Origin: Puffinus mauretanicus
Lineage: Eukaryota > Chordata > Aves > Procellariiformes > Procellariidae
Reading direction: 5' to 3'
DNA length: 64,000 bases
Assembly: GCA_023333565.1 (NCBI GenBank)
Contig: JAJKFH010000052.1
Span: forward strand, 620,001-684,000
Positions 10,871-22,050 of the stretch are shown here, piece after piece. Every line of letters starts with the position of its first letter. The stretch's first letter is position 1. The translations under genes were made by a program, and so were the position numbers. The notes under the pieces were generated by a model that worked only from the letters and a program-made list of their open reading frames with translations, ran no database searches and was not told the origin of the DNA.

Positions 10871-13800
10871 TTTTTAAAGCCTGGAAAGGCATCAACCCAT
10901 TAAAAATCTCATAACAAAAGGTGAAAAACGTGGAGAAAATTTGACCTGTTAATAAAGGATTTAGTCAAACATTTATGTAAATATTTATATTGCACTATAC
11001 CATTAGCTTTCCCAGTTAATCTGCCTTCTCTGCTAATGGCTCTGAGCAAAATATGTTCCCAGAGTAGTTTACAATAAAAATTAGTGCTGTATCTGGCCTA
11101 TTACTCTTCTTCCGTAAATGATTAAAAAGGGATAGATGTAAAAATCCATTTCTGAGCAGTCTTTTTTCCCCTGACCACTGATCATCTTTTTCTCTTACGG
11201 AAAATAAAACAATTAAAAGACAACAGAAATTGCCAGTTTCTGGGAAGTCTGCTTGCTTTGCTTGTCATTTTGCAAGGCAACTTTTGTTTGCAAATGGAAA
11301 AATCTTAAGAATTTAAAATGTCACTTAGAGCATCTGCAATTGCCCTGTAGAAGAGTTTGTTCACCTGTCAGCCTTCAGAAGCACATGAACATGGATTTCT
11401 TTTACTCCTGGGAAATCTTGTCCAACTCTAACGCTTCTCAGTGTGATTGGTGAAGGGGTAGCCTGAAGTTAAACACAAGAATATATTACTGTATTTGACA
11501 CTTTTCACGAACATTGTGCGTAGTGTATTTTGAATACTGAACGCAAACGATGGGCCTTTCAGCACACTGGAGAAACCTGGCTCATGCCAGAAGTCCAGTT
11601 ACTACCAGCAGAGCAACTTCTGGGTGAAATTCTGCTGAGGACCAGCTCTAGGCTCCTGCATTTGAATAATAAGATGCTGCTTCACTTTGCATGTGAAGAA
11701 GAGTTGCTGGACATTTTGACTTTCTGTGTGGTCTATGCTCAGATGCCTTATAAAGCAAATATTAACAGCCCTTCTGGTTTGCAAACAGCTGTCTCTTACA
11801 GCAACACTGAAGATTAAACCTATCCAGGGCCAGTGTAAAACCTTTTCGTTTTCCAGATTCTACTCAGTCAGCTGCAATTACTGGTTGAATGGGGGTAAAT
11901 ATTTTTAGAAATGCTGAGACTTAAAAAAAACCCTGCATCACAAAGCAGCTTTAAATGAAGCATAGTAGGTCCCTGAAAGTCAAGGGCATTCACCAGGAAG
12001 AGACTTGTTTGTGGCCACAGGAGAGCAGGTGAGGTGAGAGCAGCCGGGGTGGTAGGATACATCCACGTGAGGGAGAGAACTGAGGGACCCCAAAACAAGG
12101 TATGAGGACTTTTCTCCCCCTCCCTGGTCAGCTGGAGGGACCACCAGTGTAAACACCATAGCACGGTACAGACCCGGTTGAAAGCAAAAGGTATCGCTCG
12201 GTCTGCCTGGAGCTGGAACGTTTGGAGAGGGGGACAAGCAGGGAAGGAGAAAGACAGGGAATTTGTGGATCTTCAGATTTTGTTCTGATTTTAAATGCTC
12301 GATCTTGAAATCTCAAAATATTTTCAGAAATGTTGCCTTTCCCTCAGCTGTATCCACAGTCCTTGGGTACCGCAGACTCACTCAGCATCAGTTGTGCTGT
12401 TGCAACCGAGCCTGGATTTTCCCTACAAACCCCCGCTGCAGACAGAAAGTGGCTTTCAATTAGACCTCTCTTTCCTGCAAAGGTTCAATCCACAGATCTT
12501 AATAGCAAGAACGCGTACTAAAAACAAATGCTCAGCTTGAGTAGTCACTGAAAGTGAATAGAGAGGTCTGTATCTGACTGCAGAAAATGCCCTTATGTGC
12601 TGTGTTGGAGGCATCCGCTCAAGAGCCAGATAAACATGTAACTTAGCAACAAAGAACAAATTGTGAGGGTTTGCAGTGAAATGTCACAGCACGATCTTTA
12701 GATCAACTCTTACCTGTGTGAGCAAATACCCCGATTTGCCGAGCTGAGCCCTCCTCATGCCCCGTGCTTGCTGCTGGCGTGGGCTGTCTCCTGCGGCCCT
12801 TGAGCGTCCCGTGCCTGTAACTTTGCTGGCTGCTGTTTTCCTGGACTCGTTCAATCGGTTCCACTTTTCCCCGGGTCTGATAAAAAGCGATTATGTCCAT
12901 TTCCTGCCAAAGGGACCCCATCATGAACAAAACCCTCTGTGTTATTATCCACCTCTTTCTCAAAGTGATAAACAGTACGTTGAGCCTACAGCATTACGCC
13001 ATATGTCTGCATGAATTCTTGTAACAGATGTGCTGAGGCTTGGAAAAACTTATTTTAGATAAGCCAAATAATCTTTTCAATTATCTTTTGCTGAAAATAT
13101 TGTATTTTTGTAGGCATTCAAGAGCATTATGGCATAAAATACTAGCCTAATTATCATTATCTTCTCTGTTATGTTTGCTGAAATATTTTTTGGAATTGTC
13201 AAATATGTGTCTATTTTGTTATTTGGGAAGGATTCTTTAGACAGCTGTATATTTTGTTTCTCGACCGTGTAATTTGATCTACGTATTTGATTGCAAGAAG
13301 ATGTTATCCGAAAGGATAGCAGCAGCAGCTCACACTTGTTTATTAGGATTATTCTGTTCTGGAAGAAGAGATTCCTCAGATGGCTCCTACAGACCGGTGC
13401 TTCCCGGCAGCCCGGCTCCTGGGGCTGGCTCAGTGGGTGCTGGCGGGGCCGGGGCGGCGTTTCCCCCCTCCTGGGGGTCTGCTTGACCCCGGGGCAGGGC
13501 AGTGCCGGTGCAGGATCCCACACGGATGCCGGGGCTCTGCTTAGACTCAGGCCCACGATTAATGAGCGAGGCTGTGCCCTTGCTTCAAAGCACGTCCGCG
13601 CATCTTAGACCTCTTTGAGCTAGTGCTCAGCTCTGGCAGCACTGAGCTGATAATGCTGAAATGCAGTTTTTTCCCACAAGTTTGGTGATTAGGTACAAGG
13701 CTGATGGAAAAGCCCTCCAGCTGCTAATGTTGCAAAACACTATTCGCCTGAAATTAAGAGAAATTTTATTGCAACAGGGAGCCAGCAGAGGGGACACATC

Positions 13801-14559
13801 TACAATTCATTCCGGTTCCCTCCAGAAAATATGTTATTTGGATCTGGCTTGCTGGAGACGTGACAGTGCTCTCTGGCTGCTGAATAACCATGAGATAGGT
13901 GCTGCGAGTGCGTGTGTTCATAGTCAAATGGCGGGGGTAAAGCATTGTGCTTCGAGCATCAGTATATCCGTTTACTTAAATTATCGCTAAACCTAATGTC
14001 ACCCCATCTACTCCACTGCATGTTATTGAGTGCTCCAGCTGAGTAATCTCATTAGAATTTGTCTCGTTTTCACCTCCGGCAGCAGCCATGTACACAGCTT
14101 CTGAAAAGGTTATTCGCACAATATTGCATGACCTTGATGAAAGGCTAATTTGATAAGAATTCAATTTAAAATTCCATTTATACTGACAAACCAGGATTTT
14201 ATTGATGTCACAAATTTTCAGCAGTGGAAGCGACATTAGGAGCGAGACTGCATTGTTTGTAGGCCTGAAGGTGGAAAAGGCAGAGGATTTATAGGGGCTG
14301 CTTTATCAAAGGGTCAACATACCTTGCAGCAATTTAGTCTAAATGCTTCAGTAAACTGTTCTTAAGTTTTCTTTCCTTTATTATCTTATTTTTCTTTCCG
14401 GTCTACTTAAAGAGATCTTTGCGGTGGCAGGGACGCAACAGTGGCTGGTAAGTCAGGTTGTTTCCCAGCGCATTTCCAAGTGCATTTTCTACTTGCCCTT
14501 TCATCCTTCGGTCTCCATGAGGTTGCGACAACAGGCTGAAAAAATAAGCAGCATGATTT
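10871..14559. other. Mostly AT-rich single-copy DNA, no gene seen
   Basis: This is AT-rich DNA with one GC patch at 13390-13530. The plus-strand frame at 11530-11817 (95 codons, not starting at ATG) and other short frames match nothing I recognise. The stretch 13080-13300 is strongly AT-rich. No interspersed repeat was identified. Confidence 0.55.
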
Positions 14560-14880
14560 GCTCTCTCTGAACGGTGAGTTCATGCCGTGAGCGCGGGTCC
14601 CCCCTCTCCCTGGCAGAAGCTGCGAGCGCGGGGCTGAGCCGGGCGCGGGGGTCTGGACCCTGCTCGCCCCGGCCGTGGCACCACTGAGGATGGGCGCCGG
14701 TGTCCGCACCGCGGCAACCCGTGCCCAGTGGGGCAAAGCGGTTGCTTTCGGTGCCTGTGCACAAGGGAACGGGTTTTGCAACGCGCCCGCAGGTCCAGCC
14801 GGGGCCGCTCTGCGCGGGCAGAAGGCACCCGGCGCTCGGCGGTACCCCTCCCCTCCCAGCTGCCCGCAGCAAGGAAGAAG
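14560..14880. promoter_or_regulatory. CpG island
   Basis: About 33 CpG dinucleotides occur in about 270 bases by hand count, with high GC content. Several frames stay open at once (minus 243, 148 and 123 codons; plus 72-82 codons), a consequence of few AT-rich stop codons. The island status is seen in the sequence. A promoter role is inferred, and no transcript or TATA box can be pointed to. Confidence 0.5.
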
Positions 14881-17345
14881 TCTGCGGTGTTGAACCAGAG
14901 AAGGTTTTTGGTGCAAAGGTCTCGGGTTCTTGAAAGCTTGCCCAGTTTTCCCAGCTGTGTCTGTGGCTCTCCCTGAGCCTTGTCTCTTGTGCAGGTCATC
15001 GACAGCAGGGCCAGATTTGGACCCACAATTCTTTAATCCTGTTCCTCTGGTGAAACCACAGACTTCACTGTCCTGTAGTCCTTTTCCATTGCCTTTTGTA
15101 TTGTGAGTAAAAAGATACAAATTGGTGCCATCAGGCACACCTTCGATTTCAGACGAAGCCCTCCTTGGGGAGGGGACTTGGAGCGACCAAGGCAGCGAGA
15201 GTCAAACCCTCCTGCGCTGCTGCCGCCGGTTGGGCAGAGCCTGGGCAGAGCCAGCACAGAGGGTCAGGGTGCTCCTGTTATTTTTGGAGGCCATTTCAGC
15301 TGTGTTACAGGGGACACCCGTGGGAAGAGCAGGGTGTAATCAGGAGCGTGCCCGAGCAGGCAGCAGTGCAAGGGCACCCAGGGAGTCACAGCGCAGCGGG
15401 ACAGGTTGGGTGCTGTGGCAAAGAACCGTCTCGGACCGTCTGCTTACCCCATGCTCAGAGCCTTGCTCTCTCCAACACTGCAGCACAGACAGTTTTTCTA
15501 AGAGGATGTTGCTCACTCACATCGTCCGATTTCTGTCATGTTCTGGGAACAGATGGGGAGTAAACAAGAAATACATGCTTTTCCAGCCACTTACACTGCC
15601 CATCAGTTGCTACATAGTCCACCAGCTTGATGTGATGCTGAGAACCATTTTTAATGCTTCCTGCGTGTGATCAAAGTAGCTGCTTAGACCACATCACACC
15701 GTTGTCTAACGGACACTGCTTGCCTATTGCTCTTGTAACGAGAACCTGCAGTGCAAAGCATGACAGCATGAAGATGGTACCGCAGTGGTCCATTGCCAAG
15801 GGCAAAGGGAGAATTGTGCCCAGGGAGGTAAGGGGAAGCACAGGGAAGAAAACTGCAAGTAGCCAGGGGCTGTGGGAGTCGACGTGGGCAGAAGAAAACG
15901 GCGACTGAAGAGGGAGTCGCAGCAGCCTATTACTGTTTCTTCCAAATCCAGAGAAGCTTAGCAGCAGTTCAATCTGTTGTTTGTATAAAAATATGTTAGT
16001 GTAAGGCAGGGCGGGAAAGCCTGCCTGAAAAAGGCACTTGAAAAATAACAGTGTGCTCCAGCGTGGAGAAACATCTGGTGAGAAAGGGTGCTGGCACCTT
16101 GCACGAGCCTCCCCTGGGTCTGCACACAACGCGCGTTGCAGCCAGGCTGGGCCAGCCCTCGGGGACAGGACGCTGTTTTGTGTTGGTCTCCTGCAGAGAC
16201 TGCCTCTCCCCGTTGCTCTGAGATCCTCTATATTTTTCTTTCTTTTATTTAACCCAAGCACAGGGAAGAATGGGTTGCTCAAAAACATGACTCCCGCTGG
16301 TATAGGGCCATCTTTGTTCCAATGGAAGTGTGCCATGTCCCCCCCTCCATCGAAGGCTCATCTGATCCTGCCAATCCCACGGCCTTTGAGACGTCCGTCT
16401 GCGCCCAGCGTGGAATGGAGATCCTCCTGGTCCCGAGCATCCCACTCCCGAGCCAGCCCGGGGCAGCTGGCAGGAGGAGCCCCGTGCAGAAGGGCTGCAG
16501 GTGGAGCGAGACGCCTCTCAAAGGCGTGTTCCTGCCTTTCATTGTAACTGATCTCTGTTGAAAGGTAGAGACATCACTCTGGAAATCTTGAATACCAGCT
16601 ACTTTGCTCTTCTTCCAAATTTGAAGACCATACGGCTACCAGATCTCTTTCTTTTCCCCCAGCCAAGAGTTTCTTGAAGTTCTCAGAAAATCCCCAGGGA
16701 GACCTGTGTAATCGCAGTTTCCATGTGTATCTTCTCAGGCATTCAGTGGCTGAGAACTTGGCCCTGCAGCACAGCCTGGCATTTTCCCTAGACAAAGCAG
16801 TAATCAAAGAGGAGTCCGAGCTGAGCAGGGAGGAGAGCAGCGTTGTCTCTGTCCACATTTACAACTATTAATTTAACTCATCTTCTCCTATTGATTTAAT
16901 CTGATCCTGCTGGAGAGGAACTTGGCTCTGAAGCTCTTGACACACCTTCACTTTTTGCTTCTATCTATTCTAATCACACATATTGTTTCAGGTATTTGAT
17001 TTTAAATTGCAAAGTGATTACCATGGGCTGGCTGGATTTAGAAGTAACTTGCTAAAATACCACGGGTATGTAGCAGCTTTCTGGGTACGATTGCCGAATC
17101 CCGGGAGAATGTTAGAGGAGTACAGAAACCAGTCCCAGTGAGGCTGGGGGGGATGCTGCCGTCTTTGCTTTGCTGAAGCCATCGTTAATTAGTTGCTGCT
17201 CAAAGGTTTGCCCCAGAAGGCAGAGAGGTGCCTGGGCAAGTGGCTGTGCTGCCCCAGGGATCTGGGGAAGAGTCATCCCTGTGGGAATGCTTCCAAGATC
17301 CCAGCAGGTCCTGTGAGCTCCTCTCTGGAGACTTGCCTGTGAAAG
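14881..17345. other. Single-copy DNA of mixed composition, no gene seen
   Basis: Moderate GC content. Open frames of 182 codons (plus, 15122-15670) and 221 codons (minus, 15671-16336) match nothing I know and abut rather than form one gene. The segment 15540-15790 is less GC-rich and reads like unique non-coding DNA. A donor-like AG|GTAAGG lies at 15828-15834 without a matching acceptor. Confidence 0.5.
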
Positions 17346-17645
17346 GCTCTGCTCCGTCCGGCCGGGCTTTGCTCTGCTCCGTCCGGCCGGGCTTTGCTCT
17401 GCTCCGTCCGGCCGGGCTTTGCTCTGCTCCGTCCGGCCGGGCTTTGCTCTGCTCCGTCCAGCCGGGCTTTGCTCTGCTCCGTCCGGCCGGGCTTTGCTCT
17501 GCTCTGGTCAGCCGGGCTTTGCTCTGCTCTGGTCAGCCGGGCTTTGCTCTGCTCCGTCCGGCCGGGCTTTGCTCTGCTCCATCCGGCCGGGCTTTGCTCT
17601 GCTCCGTCCGGCCGGGCTTTGCTCTGCTCTGGTCAGCCTGGCTTT
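17346..17645. repeat. 25-bp minisatellite, 12 units
   Basis: Exactly 12 head-to-tail units of 25 bases fill 300 bases with no indels. The main type A unit starts GCTCTGCTCC and ends GGGCTTT. Type B differs at unit positions 10 (C to T), 12 (T to G), 13 (C to T) and 15 (G to A). The order is A A A A a5 A B B A a10 A b12, where a5 has G15A, a10 has G11A and b12 is type B with G19T. The changes in a5 and a10 are both CpG to CpA, as expected from methyl-cytosine decay. No stop codon exists in any plus frame of the unit, so all three plus frames read through with the same 25-residue period (75 bp); the long frames here are by-products. Units are contiguous with no spacers, so this is not a CRISPR array. 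Confidence 0.97.
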
Positions 17646-20600
17646 TCTCCCTGCTGCAGACGCCACTGGTCGTTCACACGCCTGCCCGCATAGATGCCAA
17701 CCATGAAACGGCTGGTGGGAATCCTCTTCTCTCCCCAAGGTTGGAAGTGTCCTGCCCAAGTACAGGACGGCTCGTCCCCTTGCCGCAGCTCTCGCTGTTC
17801 CATGGCCGGGGCCTCACGGTCTGTGCAGCAGGATGAAGTTGTGTCATCCAGGAAAGGGAAGAGTGCTGTTTATGGCTAGGGTAAATCAAAAGGCAGTGGG
17901 GAGATGAATATGACAAATTGCTTTGTAAGTGTCAGGGATGACTGAATGGCTTTGGAGGAAAATAGCCAGACCTGGCTCCAAAGCCTGGTCCTGTTCGTGG
18001 TCTTTCACAGCTGTGAAAAGCTGGTCGTGATGTGGTTATAGCCAGGGATGGTGTAAATCAGTGTAGCTACACCAGCTTTGGTCTTGAGGGGCGTTTAGGG
18101 GTGATAGGGACCCTCTCCTCCAAAGATGACCAAGCTCAGCTGCGAGCCTGTGCCCAGGCTCTGCACAGCTCAGGCGGCAGCAGGTGGCACTGTGCGGGGA
18201 CACGCGCTCTGGGATGGGGCTCCCGCCCGAGAACCACGGTTACTGTCCCCTTTTATCATGAGCTGCTAATCAGCATGCGCTGCGGTTACTGCACCCGGCG
18301 TGTTGCAGCTCTAAAGCAGATCCAGTATTATAATTACTCTGAGTTAGTACCTTGGAAAAATCAAATGTGTTCTGAAAGTAACGATATCCTGAGCAAAAAA
18401 CCCTGTAAAATAAAAAGCCAGCCTTATCTGACTTAATTTCCTTTTGCTTTGATAGGTTTTGCAATAAATTACTTATTTAATGGATAGCATGAAACATCAC
18501 ACAGTGATATTTCAAACATTCAAATGCCTTGATCATTTAATACTATTTTCCCTTTTTTATTATGCCATAGGCAAAATTTTAATTATAATATTTATGCAAA
18601 TTATGTTTGTATAATCGTATTTGAAAGACTGTGTGGATCAAATTTTCCAGCCAATTTATCTAAATACAAGCCTTAAACTTTCTCTTTATCACTGTCACAA
18701 ACACTCCTTCTCTTAATTTGTCATTTCTGGCACTTCCTATTACAGTATCACATAAGGCTCAGTATCATTTGTGGCCTCGAAAAAAAATACGGACTCTGAA
18801 TCCATGATAGGAAAACCCAAGCACACACTCACGTATGGGGTGCAGAAAATCTCAGCACTGTATTTAAGATTATTTATTTTTGAACCGCTTTGTTTTCTTT
18901 TTTCCCATCACTTTACAAATTTTTGCCCGTTGTGTTTATCCCAGAAGACACGATCTGGGTTGCCGGAGGGCTCACAGCAAGGCGGCTGTGAGAGCCTGGG
19001 CTGCCCTGGGGACAGCACTCGGGTTTTTCCTCCCTCTTTAGTCTTTGCTGCAGGGTGGTAAGGAAGGCGACATGGGGAAATTAGAGCAATTCATTAGAGA
19101 GTCTCAGTTATTCATTGCATCTCTCCAGTTTCTTATGTCACCCTTCCTGCATGTGGGTTTGAATGACCCCCTGGCTTGGAGCCTGTGGTATTTTCTTAGG
19201 CAAAGATCCCCTGAATTCAGCTTAACAGCTAGACGTGAACTTGGGCAGAGTGAGTGCCCTGCTTGGAGCCTGAAAGCATTTCAGTTTCCAACAGAAGCAG
19301 TAGTTTTTTGGTCTGAAATCTTTTATACTGTGTATTTCGTACCAAATATTAGTAGAGGTTGACATGTGTTGCAATGATCTCGGAGGGACCTGCTGGTGTG
19401 AAGGAAAGACATGGAATATTTGCAAATTCTTGAGGATTGGCAGAGTTTTAAATGTACTGTGACAATATGAGAACAGAAGCCCAGAGTCAGAGAGAGATTA
19501 AATATTCTCAGCTTTCATCTTCTCTCAAAAAAGGTTGATTCAGCGGGAGCAGAGCTTTGTCCCTTCTGCCCCCTGCCCTGGCAGACGTGCGGGCTGGAGG
19601 ATAACTCACCGGGGGCTCGCGATGTGATGCAAAGACCTCGGCTGCCCCTGGCAGGAACTCGTGCAGTACGGGTGTGATGATTGCAACAAGTGGCTCTTTA
19701 TCTTGTCTTGACTTCTTTTAAGAGAAGCCCTGGGATGAGACGGGCACGTGCTGTGTCCCCTCCCGGGCAAGCCTGCAGCCCCGTGACGGAGGTGACGTTT
19801 CCCCCGTTGACGTTCTCCGTGGCACAGCCCCTTGTTGTCTTCCTGTGGCGTGGCACTGAGCCGCCCTTGTTTTGGGCTCAGATCCCAAGGAAACACGTAT
19901 GCTTCCCCTTGCCGTCGATGGAGCAGGCGGAGCAGATCCCACTTGTGCAGCACCAGCTTTCCCTCCGTTGCTGGCAGCCATTGCCAGGACATCTGGTGCT
20001 TCAGCTCCGTGTGCCACCAGTCCCCGGCTCTTCTGTCAGAGCAGGGCTTGCCGAGCTAAATATCAGTAAAGCCCCAGCTGAAAGCATTTGTCTCTCCAAA
20101 TGCGGAGGCTGCAGATGAGCAGGAGATGGGAAGTGTTTACCCTGGACCTGGGGCTCCGAGCTGGGGCCTGGGGAGGTTGCTGGGTGTCCAAAGCCTTGCT
20201 TCAAGAGGGGGGCTTGGCGTGGGTGCGTGGGAAGTGGAAGCGCTGTTCGTAGGAGAGGGTTAGAGGCGACCTGAGCGTAAACCATCCTCTTGTACGGAAA
20301 TGCCAGCCCATGACCTGCGCGTTCCCCCTCCTGGGGACGGTAGCAGGCATGTGCACAGCCCTGAGCGCTGGACCTCCACGGGAAACTCGTCCGTGCCGAA
20401 GGTGAGCATGCTCTGGCTGAGGAGGGGTAGGCAGCAGCTTCCACACGGTGCAATCCATGGGCAGCGGAGCCGGTCTTCAGTTTCCAGGCTGCGATACAAC
20501 AGTTGTACGCCAACGGCTCAGGAAGGCTCCGGCACTGGTAGTGATGAGCTTGATGTCTTCCCCTTCTCCTTCTAAATCTGCTTAGAGTGCCACATGTAAA

Positions 20601-21425
20601 TCCTCCATGCCATATTAGTGTGTGACGACGTTCATTAGCAAATGACTCCAGGGTTGTCTAAATGAGAAAAGCAATTAGGCAGATTTGTGGAAGACAAAAC
20701 ATGTATTGATTAATGTAATGATGACACACGCAGAATAATTTCGGACTCAAACAGAAAGTAAAAATCAAAAGGGAAAAAAAAAAGCAGGTCTCTTCCAATT
20801 AAGGCGTAAAACAATTATGAGCTTTCTCTGACTACCTTCTGAAACTCTTGGCATTAATCATTGCTGCTCTGTACATAACGCTCCAAAGAAAGGAAGCAAC
20901 CAATATTTTCACATAATTAAAGGAAATTATATATCCGATACCTTTTAATGTGATTAACAACTATAGGGGGAAACTGTTTAAGAGCAGCAGTTGAGAGGAA
21001 TATTAGAGTACCATTTAGACTGAGTTAAATAACCAAGGTTGTATCTGCCCAACTGTGAATCTAAGGTCTGCCTTATGGGTAAGATAAAACTGTTCACTCA
21101 GATAATGAAGCAAGTAGTACCTGGAAAAGATTGTAACTGTGGCTGCGAAACAGGGCCATGGTGGTATTTATTTATTTGGCTTTCCCTGTGATGAATAGTG
21201 AATTTGCACAGAATCTCAGTACATCAGAAGATGCCAGTGTATAAACCAGGCGTATTATTCTGCAATAAAAAATAGATACACTCCTAAATGCATTATGCAA
21301 AAGAGAAAAATTAATGTACGACTGAGCTTTTTACTTGGTCACAGCTCAGTGGTCTGCAATGATTTTTGAAAGCGGGTGGGATTGAAAAGATTAAAAGCAG
21401 CACGGGAATGGTTTTTCACAGGGCT
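17646..21425. other. Single-copy DNA, alternating AT-rich and GC-moderate, no gene seen
   Basis: GC-moderate sequence at 17650-18310 and 19540-20570 flanks AT-rich stretches at 18440-18950 and 20575-21360. Both AT-rich stretches are rich in TAAT/ATTA cores typical of homeodomain sites and look like non-coding regulatory DNA, which cannot be shown from one sequence. A CTCF-like word lies at 18174-18192. Overlapping frames at 19606-20513 on both strands are unrecognised. Confidence 0.5.
18174..18192 (+). promoter_or_regulatory. Possible CTCF-type site
   Basis: The sequence GGCAGCAGGTGGCACTG resembles the core of the vertebrate insulator motif (C-rich flank, then AGGTGGCA/GGGGGCA). Single matches of this quality occur by chance in tens of kilobases. 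Confidence 0.25.
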
Positions 21426-21429
21426 GCTT

Positions 21430-22050
21430 TGTGGAGGGGCCGCTGCCCCGGGAGGTGCGTGCCGGGGGGTGTCCCTGCGAGCCACAGTCGGGGTACAAAG
21501 GTCCGGGGGGAGAAGGGGCTGGGCAGATGGACGGGCGGACGGACGGATGTCTCAACGGCCAGGGCAGGGACCTCCCCGCAGAGTCCGGGCGCTGTGGGGG
21601 GTGGGCAGCGGCCGGCCGCGCTCGCCGGCAGGGACGCGTGCTCTGTGCCGCTCGTCCCTCGCAGCGGCCCCCCGCGCCGGCAGTGCGGCGGGCTGCTCTG
21701 CTGGGGCTCGCACCGCAGCTGGGAGCATCGTGTGGCGGTCCTGCTCCCCGCAGCCCCGTCGCCTGTCAGCGATCTCGTCTGCTCCTCCCCTTGCCTTCTG
21801 CCCCGAGACGCGGGCAGCGTGGCACAGCTGGGCAGGGAGCGGAGGCTGGGGGCGAAGCTCCAACCTGCCTGGCAGCGGGTCGGCAGCGCCTGTGCCTGCC
21901 TTGCCCGCGCCGAGGTTGCTCTGGGCCCAGTGCTGCGCGGGTGCTCGTGCTCTCTGCCCCGCGTGGTGTGTGCCCAGGGAGAGGGGCAGCCGTGCCCTGG
22001 CACTGCTGGGCTCCGCAGGCTGCTGCCCCGGTGAGCGAGGCAGGCTCGTC
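21430..22050. promoter_or_regulatory. CpG island, about 600 bp
   Basis: About 58 CpG dinucleotides in the 540 bases from 21421 by hand count, with a GC-rich core at 21590-21800. A GGAC/GGGC tetranucleotide tract lies at 21529-21546. Frames of 292, 233 and 222 codons (plus) and 195 and 183 codons (minus) overlap here. None begins in a recognisable protein, and opposite-strand openness points to composition. The sharp return to AT-rich DNA after 22310 is typical of an island edge. A promoter is inferred only. Confidence 0.55.

Noticed and set aside
14407..15138. 243-codon minus frame
   Set aside because: Spans a CpG island with competing open frames on both strands; no recognisable protein.
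17346..17645. CRISPR array
   Set aside because: Units are contiguous with no unique spacers, and the host is a vertebrate.
17228..17836. 202-codon frame through the minisatellite
   Set aside because: The repeat unit lacks stops in every plus frame, so openness is automatic; the first codon is GTG.
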